Made by a program: the position numbers and the translations under genes. A model generated the notes under the pieces. It saw only the letters and a program-made list of their open reading frames with translations, had not been told where the DNA came from and made no database searches. A DNA stretch of 64,000 nt from Incurvaria masculella. Lineage: Eukaryota > Arthropoda > Insecta > Lepidoptera > Incurvariidae. Shown in pieces: positions 23,985-34,906 of this stretch (position 1 is its first letter; the number at the start of each line of letters is the position of its first letter). Where the stretch lies: the NCBI GenBank assembly GCA_946894095.1, contig OX335653.1, forward strand, positions 1,121,001 through 1,185,000. The letters run 5' to 3'.

Positions 23985-25121
23985 TTAATCCTCAACACTG
24001 AGAAATAGACCACCTTCTCCCAGACCTAGGCACTCTTCAAGCGCCTGATTTTCCGCATTGATTCTGATTTCCTCATTTGCCTTTGGTAAATATTCTTGGG
24101 TGGAAGTACTGGCCTCTGTCGGTTTTAGCAATGCTAATGCCTGAGCTGGAAGTGGTAGCTTTCGCAATTTTTTCTGTCTGTGGCGCAACCTAATGTTGGA
24201 GATGAGTGGATCAGAGGATTCAAGAGCCCTGTGAAATAGATCGAGCATTGTTGCCACACGATTTATTTTTCTGCAATGATGCTCTCGGTCAAGTCGCCAA
24301 TATTTGTTCCGTGATTCAGAGGCTTGTTCCGATAACATACCGATAGGTAAATCCGTAGATTTTATAATGTTTGCACCGTGAACCAGTATTTTATGGATGG
24401 TGACGGTCATGGGATGCCATCCGTAGCTAGCAACATATCTGTATGCTAGATTCTTACAGAAGCTTCCGAATTTTTCATCGTCTACAGGCAAACCGCTGGA
24501 AAGCACTATTAATATTGTGTGAAGGTTATCGAGGAGCCATTTTTCTAGCTCTAGTATTTTGGCAAACTTTTCCCGGTTTCCTTCAGAGAGTGCTGTGCGT
24601 TCCGTATTTCCATCGTTTGTCGTTCCAGCGTTCGGCTTAATGACATCAACCAAAAGGCCCATTTGATTACGGACTTTCGTTTGGATATCTTTTTTTCTCT
24701 CTTCTACTAGGCGACCATGTTCTGACTTTGCAGGCACTCTCCACTTTTTAATTGGGTTTTTATATCCGAGCTTTAAAAGAAATTCCAATATTCTTATCCA
24801 CGCATGTAGGGGACTTATCCCATGACACAAGGCCACATCTTCTCTTATGGGTTTCGCGTAAGCTGCGTCCAGATTATTAAATTGTGTGGCGGTTAAATCG
24901 CAGTAGGGGCACCTCATTTGTGACGGCGTACCAAGGATGGCATTCAATACCTTGCCGTCAATTGCGGCAAGATGTAATTTACACGTGGCTTTTATTTCAT
25001 GGCCTTTTGTTGTGCGAACAGTTAGAGGTTCAAGTTGTCGGATTTGATCCTCTACTTTATCTTTTTCAGTCAGTATTAAAGCGGTATTTTCTTTGTTATA
25101 CTGGTGGTAAGGTCTTGGCAT
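23985..25121 (-). pseudogene. RAG1/Transib-like transposase, N-terminally truncated
   Basis: A 378-codon frame corresponding to the C-terminal half of the RAG1 core. Visible in order are IDGK with Asp55 (position of RAG1 Asp708), the zinc pair CPYC (Cys71/Cys74, like Cys727/730), a LHAWIR block, the second zinc pair IHKILVH (His243/His248, like His937/942 with the same five-residue spacing), and LSEQASESRNK with Glu265 (like Glu962). So two of the three acidic catalytic residues and all four zinc ligands are present. The first catalytic Asp (RAG1 Asp600) and everything before it are missing. The start codon lies in a SINE fragment (25109-25192) fused to the coding sequence, so the ATG and first codons are not original. 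Transib transposases are usually about 650-700 residues; this copy is almost certainly inactive by itself. Confidence 0.8.
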
Positions 25122-25192
25122 GGCACCTATTTCTCATGTGGTATTATGCACTGATATAATGATATTTGGTGTGGTATTAGCCATCATGTTAG
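25109..25192 (+). repeat. SINE fragment inside the Transib element
   Basis: AGGTCTTGGCATGGCACCTA through GGTGTGGTATTAGCCATCATG matches the 3' part of the SINE at 17400-17623. It lies where the transposase N-terminal half should be and supplies the ATG of the remaining frame. The duplicate is at 33217-33300. Confidence 0.75.
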
Positions 25193-26798
25193 GGTTTCAT
25201 AATAAAACCCGCAATCGATGGTATGAAGAGATGTATGACTGTAGAAGAAGCTAAAAAAGCTGAAAGTAAGTTGTAACCGTAACTTATGGCGTTCTACCAT
25301 CTCTGCCTACACCTCCGGGAAAGCAGCGTGATGGGTGTATGTATATACAAAAATAGGATATTCACGCACATATGTAACATAGGTAATACGTTTGGCGACT
25401 GACTTGATAGTATCATCACAATTATTAGGTAAATAAATGATAAATGCTTACCATATCAGTCATATCTTCAATGTCCAATCCAATCCAAGAGAAACAAATC
25501 GAAGTCCGTAAAATCAAGCCAAAACAGTCGTATTAATAAAATTCCAGAAACCAGTTCGAAAGCCAAAGTCGTTAATAATTCACACGTGGAGCACACGAAA
25601 TAACACAACCGCACTCTATGAACTCAAGCAAGAGAGTGAACGCTTCGCGAACTGAATTTCCAAGAACTAATTAGGGTTAATCCCATGCAGGTGGTGAGGC
25701 GACATTTATCTGGAAAAACCATCACCCGTTTATTTTTTCGTAGTGACTAATGTGCCTACGTGAGCCTTTCCTTAAAAGAGTATTCGATTCAAAACTTACC
25801 AACTATAATATCACTACTAGAATATTTTTTTCAATTCTCGGGAATTTTCAAGTTTTCCCTAAAGAGGGCATATCCATATTATGACCGCATGATGCAAGTA
25901 TAAAAAATAGATTAACACATCCGATCTTTTGCAAATAATCATGATAAAATCTCACTTTGGGCCAAACAAATAAATTTATTTACGATTCGCAAAGTGCCAA
26001 CCCTGACTGTAAGATTTTCGGCCAAAACATTATTTAGTTAAAACTCCTATACCAAGTAAGATTAGCTTTTGGTTTTACTGGTGCTTATTAACGATGGTCT
26101 AAGGTTAATCCTGATGCAAAAATGTTGTGCTAATACGACTTGGTTTAGGAGAAAAAAAATAAAAACTAAAAATTTAAAAATATTTATTTCTCGTGTTTTA
26201 GTGACTGCAGAAGGTTAGAAATTACTTCAGAAAAGTGGGCTGTAGTCTTTCTTGTATATTAAGAGTTAAAATTATCAAAATATTCCATAATCTCCGAGAA
26301 ATATAATTTTCTTTAATTTATGGCCAAAAAAAAGTTAGTTTTTCAAAAATTTATAACTTTGAAAATAAACATAATTGACACATGGGAGTTCTGCTCTACC
26401 TTTTAAAATACTAAAGACTAACGAGTTCTGGAATAAAAAGACCATGTCCGAAAATCAGGTCAAATTCCATACTGTGAGTCGGTCACGTCAGCACGAGCGC
26501 GGCGGATGCCTCCTCGACAACGGGCTGAATGATTCGCTCGAAACGTCGGAGAATATCTCTACCTGCCGCGTGAAAAGCCGTAACATTTTTCAAACATGTC
26601 TAACGACCGCGGTAACCTCAAAAGTATCATATCTTAAAATATTTTGCTAAATTGCTTATAGATAATTTAAATTCTATATGGGGAGGCATAGGAGGTCTAG
26701 AGTTGGTAAACATATTTAGTACATTAGAAATATGTACTTATTGAATATTACAAACTTTGGGATAAAGTCGATGAGTTTGTAAAATATTAACCAAAATA

Positions 26799-29700
26799 TT
26801 AAGCTAGCCAGAAATATTGTCCAAATGCGACAAAGAACAGATCCCAAAATGCTATTCTTTTATGAAATGGTTTCTGTTCCACTCGTGGTTCTGAGTCAAT
26901 CCATAGATAGTCGCGTGAGTCTCTCGACGCAGCCGGCCATCGCACCGGCAGCAGCTCACTCGTCTCCGGAGTCGGATCGCTGCAACAGGACATAGAGCCT
27001 GAGATATGACTGACCCCAGATTTGTGTGTGAGTAGTTACGGTAAGGGGATCGGCAGATCGCACACGCAGAAGATATCTTCGAAACCAGATCGCTATAATG
27101 TGAAGGTATTACGACAGAAAGACCCAATATCGTCATATATGTTGGTCCAGGTGGCAGCCAGACCTATATTCCGGGAGGTCACGACATTATTGGTCACGAT
27201 AAGGTAAATGGCCGAATCTGAGTTCACATGTTTGAGACCAACCTTCTGATGCTAAATATGTCGGTCTGCCTACGCCAATTGGTTGCGTTATCTAGATTGG
27301 CTATATAAAATAGATGCTAGTATGTATCTGCTGATGAATATACTGATTGTCTGGAAACATTGATACCTATTAATTATACAACAATAACCAGTCGGTTTTT
27401 TATTAAATAATTAAATATGCCTAAAGTTATATCTGTAACCTAAATCGCCTATAACTAAGAAATGCAACCAAATATTTGTTAAGTTTTTGTATTGCTAAGC
27501 AAGTATGTACTGATACTTTCATGCTTCATTATTTACATCCATTTACCTTATCATAAATATTGTTTGTCACCATAACTACTTTTTCAATCGCCTTATCTAG
27601 GTAACGCAACCACTTGGAACAGGCAGACTGACACATTTAGCTTCAGAGGGTTGGTCTTTATCCCGTGAAACTGGGTTCAGCCATTTACGTTATCGTCACC
27701 ATTTTTGTCGCGACCTCCTAGTCTATATTTTGAAACTCTGTCATCCTTTTTTGCGCGAATAATTGGAATATTAAAATATATGTTTGTAATCGTTTCAGTA
27801 CAAGTCAATCACGTCCAAGCGGATCCATCAACCGATTGAAATATTTCATTTATTTTGACACAGCACGTCTACGCACCGGGAGGAGCTCAATTGTCTCTGG
27901 AATAAGATCAAACATCGTTTAAATGTGACGGCAAAACGATAGAAGGACGCTACAGATTCAGAAAGTGTCGTCTAAGTGACAGTCAGACCCATGTTGATTT
28001 CGATCGAGTTTAAGATTTGTTTGGTTTCGCAATAGTTGATTTTTGGTCACGAAGACGTACGTACGATGCAATCCTTCATGCACGATTCAATCGGATCAAT
28101 GGATATATTTGAATACAGACAATATGAATATAATACAATTCTTTGTTGAAAGCAATTGTTTCGCAAGCTGAGGATGAAATTTAAAATATTGCTGTAAGCG
28201 TCAAGAGAATATTACTACTTATTATTTATTACTAATTACTAATTATTACTAATTACACTATACACCAGATTTAGATTCAGTTCGTAAAATAATTTTGACT
28301 AGTATTACATTGACGATGGCACTATACACCAGATTTAGTTTAAGTTCAATATTCATAATTCAGAATCATAATTATTTATTTATTTATTTATCTTTTGTTT
28401 TTTTATATTTATTTTTTACGTTTCTCCTTATGTTTTTCTTGCGAAGGGTGGCATTGATTAATCAACTACTTAAGTTTTAAACTTATTTTGTGACTGGCAA
28501 AGTATGTTTGCCAGTTCTTATATGCATGGAAATAGAGTATGCGACATTTATATTTTTGACATAGACCTAGCATAACGATTCTTGACATGTTTAAGTGTAG
28601 GTTACCTACCTATGAATGCAATAAAACAATACAATACAATACAATAAGAAATCATAAGAATGAAGAAATGAATAGGATGCTCGAAAGTCGCGTGTTCACT
28701 TACCTATACTTTGCGAAGTTAGTCCACATTTTGGTAAATTTATTAATGAAGTCCACGTCTTCATCTGTGTTCATGGAACCAGCCACTTTGAATAAATATG
28801 GAAGTTCTCCTCCATGGCGGACACCGAATATTGATGTGTTGTATTGATTATGGCTTCCAAAATATCCAAAAACGTATTGGAATATTTGATTATTAGAATT
28901 ACTGAGATGGTACGCGATCGACCTTTCCTGGCCATAGTTGCAGACGAAATCAGAAAAAAAGTCAGCCATCGACTTCACATCTTTTGAGTTTAATGGACCT
29001 GCATGGTCAACATAAAAATCTTTAACTATATTCACTGCTGTTTCCAACTTAATTTGATTTGGAAATTTAAATCTTCTGTTTATTGAATCAAAGATATATG
29101 TGTTATCCTCTGGCTCTATGTTTTCTTTGAAACTCTCACTGCTCGTATGACCGATGATCATAGGAATTTCACGAATATTTCCGGATTGTATTAGCTTTTG
29201 AGGATTTGTAAAAATGAATCCCTCTACATCCTTAAATGGCTTTTCTATGCACGGCTTAAAATCCAGGTTTAAGATTTTTGATGCTTTAAGTAAATCTTCG
29301 GTGCTAACGTTACTCAGAAATGTTATCGCCTCTTCTACGTTATCTGAATTAAAACCTAATTTCTTAGCCAGTTTCAACGCTGCAGGTGGGTTGCTTTCTT
29401 CTATGATTCCATCAGTAAACACGCCGGCACTCTGTAGAATCGCCTTTTGAAAGTATAGGCTCGAAGTCGGATTTAGTACATGAAACTCACATGAGCCACC
29501 TCCAGCGCTCCAGCCAAATATGGTCACTTGGCCTGGATCACCGCCGAATGCCGGTATATTGTTGTGGATCCAGCGCAGGCCACGCTGCTGATCTCGAAGG
29601 CCGGTGTTACCAGGTACGCTCGGAATGTCTAGACACATGAACCCGTACGGACCCAGTCGATAGTTCAGTGTAACCAGTATGACGTCGTTTTTAACTATAT

Positions 29701-31700
29701 ATTCAGCGCCGAAACTCGTTTCGCTTACGGTTCCTTGGGAAAATCCACCGCCAAAGATGTAAACCATCACAGGAAGTTTGTTGTTTGAATTTGCTGCTAT
29801 TGGGACGTACACGTTCAGCGTCAAACAATCTTTTACACCTTGTACTGTGTCATTTCTATCTAACTGGACGCATGGCGGGGCGTCTTGAGTAGCGTCAAAA
29901 ATTCCATCAAAGTGAGACTTTGGTAGTGCATCCTGAAAGTTAAGACTACATATTAATATGTATGTATGATTTAATACATATTTCATTGAAAACGCCTTTA
30001 TAGATAAAAAACGCGGATTATTATTGTTAGCCTTTTTAATATTCTTATTTATATTATTATTATATACGGTGTTAAACAAGTTCGCGACATTCCCGAAAGG
30101 GGGTTATTTTGGGTCGCATACTGATTCCGAAAACGAAGGATTTTTCTTGTTTTGAGCTTTTGTTTTAAAATTTTTGATTTCTCATACTAGTATGAAAACA
30201 TAGTATTTCGTAATAGGAATCGCACTGCATTCATAATAAGTTCTACAGTAGGACATTTTTTTAAATAAATGTGAAAATTTACATTAAGATCGACGCGATA
30301 CAATTGGCGGCGGCGCGCAGTCAGCTGCGAGACAGCAAACTCATGACCTTGGCATTGGCGCGTACACATGGCGTGCTTACACCATTCAAAAGGGAAATTG
30401 TCGCTGAGGTAAAAGTTTGGATTAAATCTGCAATTTTTTTTTACTACTTTAGATTTAATTTTTAAATACCACAAAATGATCAGTATACGAAATAGTTAAA
30501 TAATCGGTATTAAAATAGTAATGTCGCGAAAAAAATAACACCGTGTATAGATTATATAAATATATTATTATTATTATATAAATCACATTAATACAATTTT
30601 AAAAATGATTCCCCCTGGCTGAACTTATTTTGTTTATTTACTTTTTAAATTTGGATAAAAAACATCCGCAAACAAAGTTTATCTAAACGTTAAGGGAATT
30701 AATTTGTTATTCATAATTAACATTATTAAATATGTTTATTCAGAATACTCCTTTCAAGTTTTTAGTATTATGTACTCAATATACAAGGGAACCAGCAATT
30801 ATGTATTAGTCGAGCGCCTCAGAAGGTCCATTTGAACCAATTGATGCGTTACACTACATTGCACTTTTTTTTCTCTTCTTAGTGACTTAATCCTTGGTTA
30901 TATGTAATATCAAAACGCCGGTATAATGTGAGAATTATGCCAGTTGAAAAATTAGAAAAGCTTTCAGGTTGGTTTTGGCTAAGAATAAAAAGGGTACTGA
31001 TAGACCATATTAAGGAGAAAATTAAGCTCGGCTTTGGCACTCGAAAAATTGAGCCGCGGTTGGAAAATGTTTTGTCTTGTTCATTGTCAATAGAGAGAAG
31101 GCCCGCCAAACATTTTCTTCTTTGAAGAATTTAATTTTCCTTACGCGTTTTGGTTAAAGATTTTACTGGTTATCGTCAATAATGTTTTCACACAGATTAT
31201 TTATTTAAAAGAGTCCGTATGATTAAAAGGAATTTCTAATCCTGACTTATTCATATAAATGGGACATGTCTGGGATCTAAACGATCGTTTATTTTTTGTT
31301 GAAAGGCTTAAAAACTAGGCACGTGGGCCAAACGACGAAAAAACAATACATTTAAATTTTGTTAAAACGCGAAATAGCGTTTTTCTTACATTTCATTACA
31401 TTCCAAGCAAATATCGAGTAATATGCGACAATATAATATAATGTATGCTTATAACAGACAGCCATTCAACAATTATAAAGATTCCTTTTGATGACGATTG
31501 GATAAAAATAACATAAATTATATTCTTACTCCGAAAGGATTGTTGGGATCGATCGACGCGAACGGAATTCCCAAGAACTTCGTGTAGTTGCCGTCACTAG
31601 CACGTGATCCTCTTATTTGACCTTCAGGGGTCACTACAATCGGATCCTCACACCATGCTGCTTGGAATACAGCTAAAGCGATGAGAACACTCACAAACAT
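26799..31700 (-). CDS. Secreted carboxylesterase A (three exons)
   Basis: Exons on the minus strand: 31530-31700 (phase 0, GGA before gtaag), 28704-29932 (acceptor ctttcag, donor gtaagt) and 26799-26979 (acceptor gttgcag, stop TAA). Spliced product 526 residues, a normal length for insect carboxylesterases (alpha/beta hydrolase fold, hydrolysis of carboxylic esters). Residues 1-17 form a signal peptide (MFVSVLIALAVFQAAWC), so the enzyme should be secreted; no ER-retention tail is present. Nucleophile motif GWSAG puts the serine at 199; the acid is probably Glu323 (TSSES) and the base His430 (VRHGGEL), so the triad looks complete. Odd point: the oxyanion-hole HGGGF is FGGGF (His to Phe at 117). 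ATG at 31700 is the first in frame after the predicted start site; an in-frame GTG at 31706 is not a plausible start. The closest paralog is the identical copy B; odorant, pheromone or xenobiotic substrates cannot be told from sequence. Confidence 0.88.
27169..27723 (-). repeat. GGAGGTCGCGAC-ended MITE in esterase A intron 2
   Basis: It is flanked by TATA on both sides (27165-27168 and 27724-27727), the clearest target duplication of this family here. Ends TTCCGGGAGGTCACGAC and TCGCGACCTCCTAGTC. The duplicate is at 35277-35831. Confidence 0.8.
27862..27925 (-). pseudogene. Decayed copy of the esterase terminal exon
   Basis: CGCACCGGGAGGAGCTCAAT and TGTCTCTGGAATAAGATC align with the start of the real last exon at about 26935-26979 (CGCACCGGCAGCAGCTCACT, TCTCCGGAGTCGGATC). 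It lies in intron 2 of esterase A. The piece upstream at about 27937-27995 likewise resembles 27106-27165, so exon plus flank was once duplicated. The same relic is at 35970-36033. Confidence 0.55.
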
Positions 31701-31725
31701 GATCACTGTTCTAGGAGCTTCGAAC

Positions 31726-31765
31726 GACTGGAGGTTCTCATTGTTAGGCTGATAGGTTATAAATC
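31726..31765 (-). promoter_or_regulatory. Core promoter of esterase A (TATA + initiator)
   Basis: Minus strand: TTATAA at 31758-31763 and CTCCAGTC at about 31726-31733, with about 32 bases between the TATA box and the A of CAGT. CTCCAGTC(A/G)TT is conserved in gene D at the same place. Spacing and sequence fit an insect TATA/Inr promoter about 30 bases before the ATG. Confidence 0.55.
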
Positions 31766-31928
31766 GTGTCCAGGCGAGCGTTCATTTGGCGTCAAATGCA
31801 TGTGTGTTCCGGCTAATGGCACTTTTTTGCGCTTGTTGGTTGACAACCAACCGATTCGCGTTCGAAAAGATTAGATAAGATTACGTGATCATTGACACAA
31901 AACGCATCTCAGGGAGTAAAAGAGATTA

Positions 31929-34584
31929 GTATTTGCATATTTCTTAAAATTTATTGAATGGTATTGTATGGTGAAGCAGGCGAAGGAAATATCATTATGC
32001 TAAGATATCAATAATAATGTTATAATGCAAAAATCTTACAATAATAATAGTATTAGAATAGGAGAAGATTATTTCCGAAATTAAAATAATTATTAATCCT
32101 CAACACTGAGAAATAGACCACCTTCTCCCAGACCTAGGCACTCTTCAAGCGCCTGATTTTCCGCATTGATTCTGATTTCCTCATTTGCCTTTGGTAAATA
32201 TTCTTGGGTGGAAGTACTGGCCTCTGTCGGTTTTAGCAATGCTAATGCCTGAGCTGGAAGTGGTAGCTTTCGCAATTTTTTCTGTCTGTGGCGCAACCTA
32301 ATGTTGGAGATGAGTGGATCAGAGGATTCAAGAGCCCTGTGAAATAGATCGAGCATTGTTGCCACACGATTTATTTTTCTGCAATGATGCTCTCGGTCAA
32401 GTCGCCAATATTTGTTCCGTGATTCAGAGGCTTGTTCCGATAACATACCGATAGGTAAATCCGTAGATTTTATAATGTTTGCACCGTGAACCAGTATTTT
32501 ATGGATGGTGACGGTCATGGGATGCCATCCGTAGCTAGCAACATATCTGTATGCTAGATTCTTACAGAAGCTTCCGAATTTTTCATCGTCTACAGGCAAA
32601 CCGCTGGAAAGCACTATTAATATTGTGTGAAGGTTATCGAGGAGCCATTTTTCTAGCTCTAGTATTTTGGCAAACTTTTCCCGGTTTCCTTCAGAGAGTG
32701 CTGTGCGTTCCGTATTTCCATCGTTTGTCGTTCCAGCGTTCGGCTTAATGACATCAACCAAAAGGCCCATTTGATTACGGACTTTCGTTTGGATATCTTT
32801 TTTTCTCTCTTCTACTAGGCGACCATGTTCTGACTTTGCAGGCACTCTCCACTTTTTAATTGGGTTTTTATATCCGAGCTTTAAAAGAAATTCCAATATT
32901 CTTATCCACGCATGTAGGGGACTTATCCCATGACACAAGGCCACATCTTCTCTTATGGGTTTCGCGTAAGCTGCGTCCAGATTATTAAATTGTGTGGCGG
33001 TTAAATCGCAGTAGGGGCACCTCATTTGTGACGGCGTACCAAGGATGGCATTCAATACCTTGCCGTCAATTGCGGCAAGATGTAATTTACACGTGGCTTT
33101 TATTTCATGGCCTTTTGTTGTGCGAACAGTTAGAGGTTCAAGTTGTCGGATTTGATCCTCTACTTTATCTTTTTCAGTCAGTATTAAAGCGGTATTTTCT
33201 TTGTTATACTGGTGGTAAGGTCTTGGCATGGCACCTATTTCTCATGTGGTATTATGCACTGATATAATGATATTTGGTGTGGTATTAGCCATCATGTTAG
33301 GGTTTCATAATAAAACCCGCAATCGATGGTATGAAGAGATGTATGACTGTAGAAGAAGCTAAAAAAGCTGAAAGTAAGTTGTAACCGTAACTTATGGCGT
33401 TCTACCATCTCTGCCTACACCTCCGGGAAAGCAGCGTGATGGGTGTATGTATATACAAAAATAGGATATTCACGCACATATGTAACATAGGTAATACGTT
33501 TGGCGACTGACTTGATAGTATCATCACAATTATTAGGTAAATAAATGATAAATGCTTACCATATCAGTCATATCTTCAATGTCCAATCCAATCCAAGAGA
33601 AACAAATCGAAGTCCGTAAAATCAAGCCAAAACAGTCGTATTAATAAAATTCCAGAAACCAGTTCGAAAGCCAAAGTCGTTAATAATTCACACGTGGAGC
33701 ACACGAAATAACACAACCGCACTCTATGAACTCAAGCAAGAGAGTGAACGCTTCGCGAACTGAATTTCCAAGAACTAATTAGGGTTAATCCCATGCAGGT
33801 GGTGAGGCGACATTTATCTGGAAAAACCATCACCCGTTTATTTTTTCGTAGTGACTAATGTGCCTACGTGAGCCTTTCCTTAAAAGAGTATTCGATTCAA
33901 AACTTACCAACTATAATATCACTACTAGAATATTTTTTTCAATTCTCGGGAATTTTCAAGTTTTCCCTAAAGAGGGCATATCCATATTATGACCGCATGA
34001 TGCAAGTATAAAAAATAGATTAACACATCCGATCTTTTGCAAATAATCATGATAAAATCTCACTTTGGGCCAAACAAATAAATTTATTTACGATTCGCAA
34101 AGTGCCAACCCTGACTGTAAGATTTTCGGCCAAAACATTATTTAGTTAAAACTCCTATACCAAGTAAGATTAGCTTTTGGTTTTACTGGTGCTTATTAAC
34201 GATGGTCTAAGGTTAATCCTGATGCAAAAATGTTGTGCTAATACGACTTGGTTTAGGAGAAAAAAAATAAAAACTAAAAATTTAAAAATATTTATTTCTC
34301 GTGTTTTAGTGACTGCAGAAGGTTAGAAATTACTTCAGAAAAGTGGGCTGTAGTCTTTCTTGTATATTAAGAGTTAAAATTATCAAAATATTCCATAATC
34401 TCCGAGAAATATAATTTTCTTTAATTTATGGCCAAAAAAAAGTTAGTTTTTCAAAAATTTATAACTTTGAAAATAAACATAATTGACACATGGGAGTTCT
34501 GCTCTACCTTTTAAAATACTAAAGACTAACGAGTTCTGGAATAAAAAGACCATGTCCGAAAATCAGGTCAAATTCCATACTGTG
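31929..34584 (-). mobile_element. Transib-like element, left end missing
   Basis: This is the duplicated part of the 23155-26476 element. It starts 666 bases inside the element, so the left inverted repeat and its AGTCG are absent. The right inverted repeat (34150-34584) and right AGTCG (34585-34589) remain. With one end it could not be excised as a unit. Confidence 0.8.
32093..33229 (-). pseudogene. RAG1/Transib-like transposase remnant, duplicate
   Basis: Identical 378-codon frame to that at 23985-25121: second catalytic Asp, Glu and the CC/HH zinc ligands present, first catalytic Asp absent, start codon from the SINE fragment at 33217-33300. It follows the 8,108-bp duplication and is not independent evidence for conservation of the frame. 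Confidence 0.8.
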
Positions 34585-34906
34585 AGTCGGTCACGTCAGC
34601 ACGAGCGCGGCGGATGCCTCCTCGACAACGGGCTGAATGATTCGCTCGAAACGTCGGAGAATATCTCTACCTGCCGCGTGAAAAGCCGTAACATTTTTCA
34701 AACATGTCTAACGACCGCGGTAACCTCAAAAGTATCATATCTTAAAATATTTTGCTAAATTGCTTATAGATAATTTAAATTCTATATGGGGAGGCATAGG
34801 AGGTCTAGAGTTGGTAAACATATTTAGTACATTAGAAATATGTACTTATTGAATATTACAAACTTTGGGATAAAGTCGATGAGTTTGTAAAATATTAACC
34901 AAAATA

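Larger units (their letters stand above)
23155..26476 (-). mobile_element. Transib / RAG1-like DNA transposon (3,322 bp)
   Basis: Both termini are CACAGTATGGAATTTGACC (the right one inverted). The terminal inverted repeats are 435 bases each (23155-23589 and 26042-26476), about 96% identical by eye and equal in length. A perfect 5-base duplication AGTCG flanks the element (23150-23154 and 26477-26481). Ends beginning CAC and 5-base GC-rich target duplications are known traits of Transib transposons, relatives of the V(D)J recombinase RAG1. The first six bases, CACAGT, match the RSS heptamer CACAGTG; no RSS-like nonamer is visible. The element carries a RAG1-like transposase remnant on the minus strand and a SINE fragment. 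The 435-bp inverted repeats are much longer than I recall for Transib. Confidence 0.8.
23040..26597. repeat. Palindromic MITE split by the Transib element
   Basis: The outer arms 23040-23116 and 26521-26597 (77 bases each) are inverted copies: ATGTTTGAAAAATGTTACGG through CGACGTTTCGAGC to CAGCCCG. Taking out 23155-26476 and one copy of the 5-base duplication leaves a ~231-bp hairpin-like element. Its right flank (CATGTCTAACGACCGCGGTA) has a relative near 16958, so the repeat unit may extend further. Confidence 0.7.
23821..31928. repeat. Tandem duplication, copy 1 (8,108 bp)
   Basis: Positions 23821-31928 reappear at 31929-40036 with a constant offset of 8,108. Every stretch compared by eye and every translated frame is identical. 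Copy 1 begins at GTATTTGCATATTTC inside the Transib element and ends at GGAGTAAAAGAGATTA. The sequence left of 23821 (TGTTACAT) and right of 40036 (AAGTTTTC) differ, so the breakpoints are sharp and I see no long repeat at them. It contains one complete esterase gene. Confidence 0.9.

Noticed and set aside
24884..25159. Plus-strand frame opposite the transposase
   Set aside because: Composition follows the antisense of the RAG1-like coding sequence. No independent features.
27022..27207. Plus-strand short frames inside the esterase units (also duplicated at 35130)
   Set aside because: They are antisense to exon 3 and intron sequence, and appear twice only because of the 8,108-bp duplication.
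31700..31706. Upstream start at 31706 for esterase A (and 59227 for D)
   Set aside because: These codons are GTG. The ATG codons at 31700 and 59221 give proper signal peptides.
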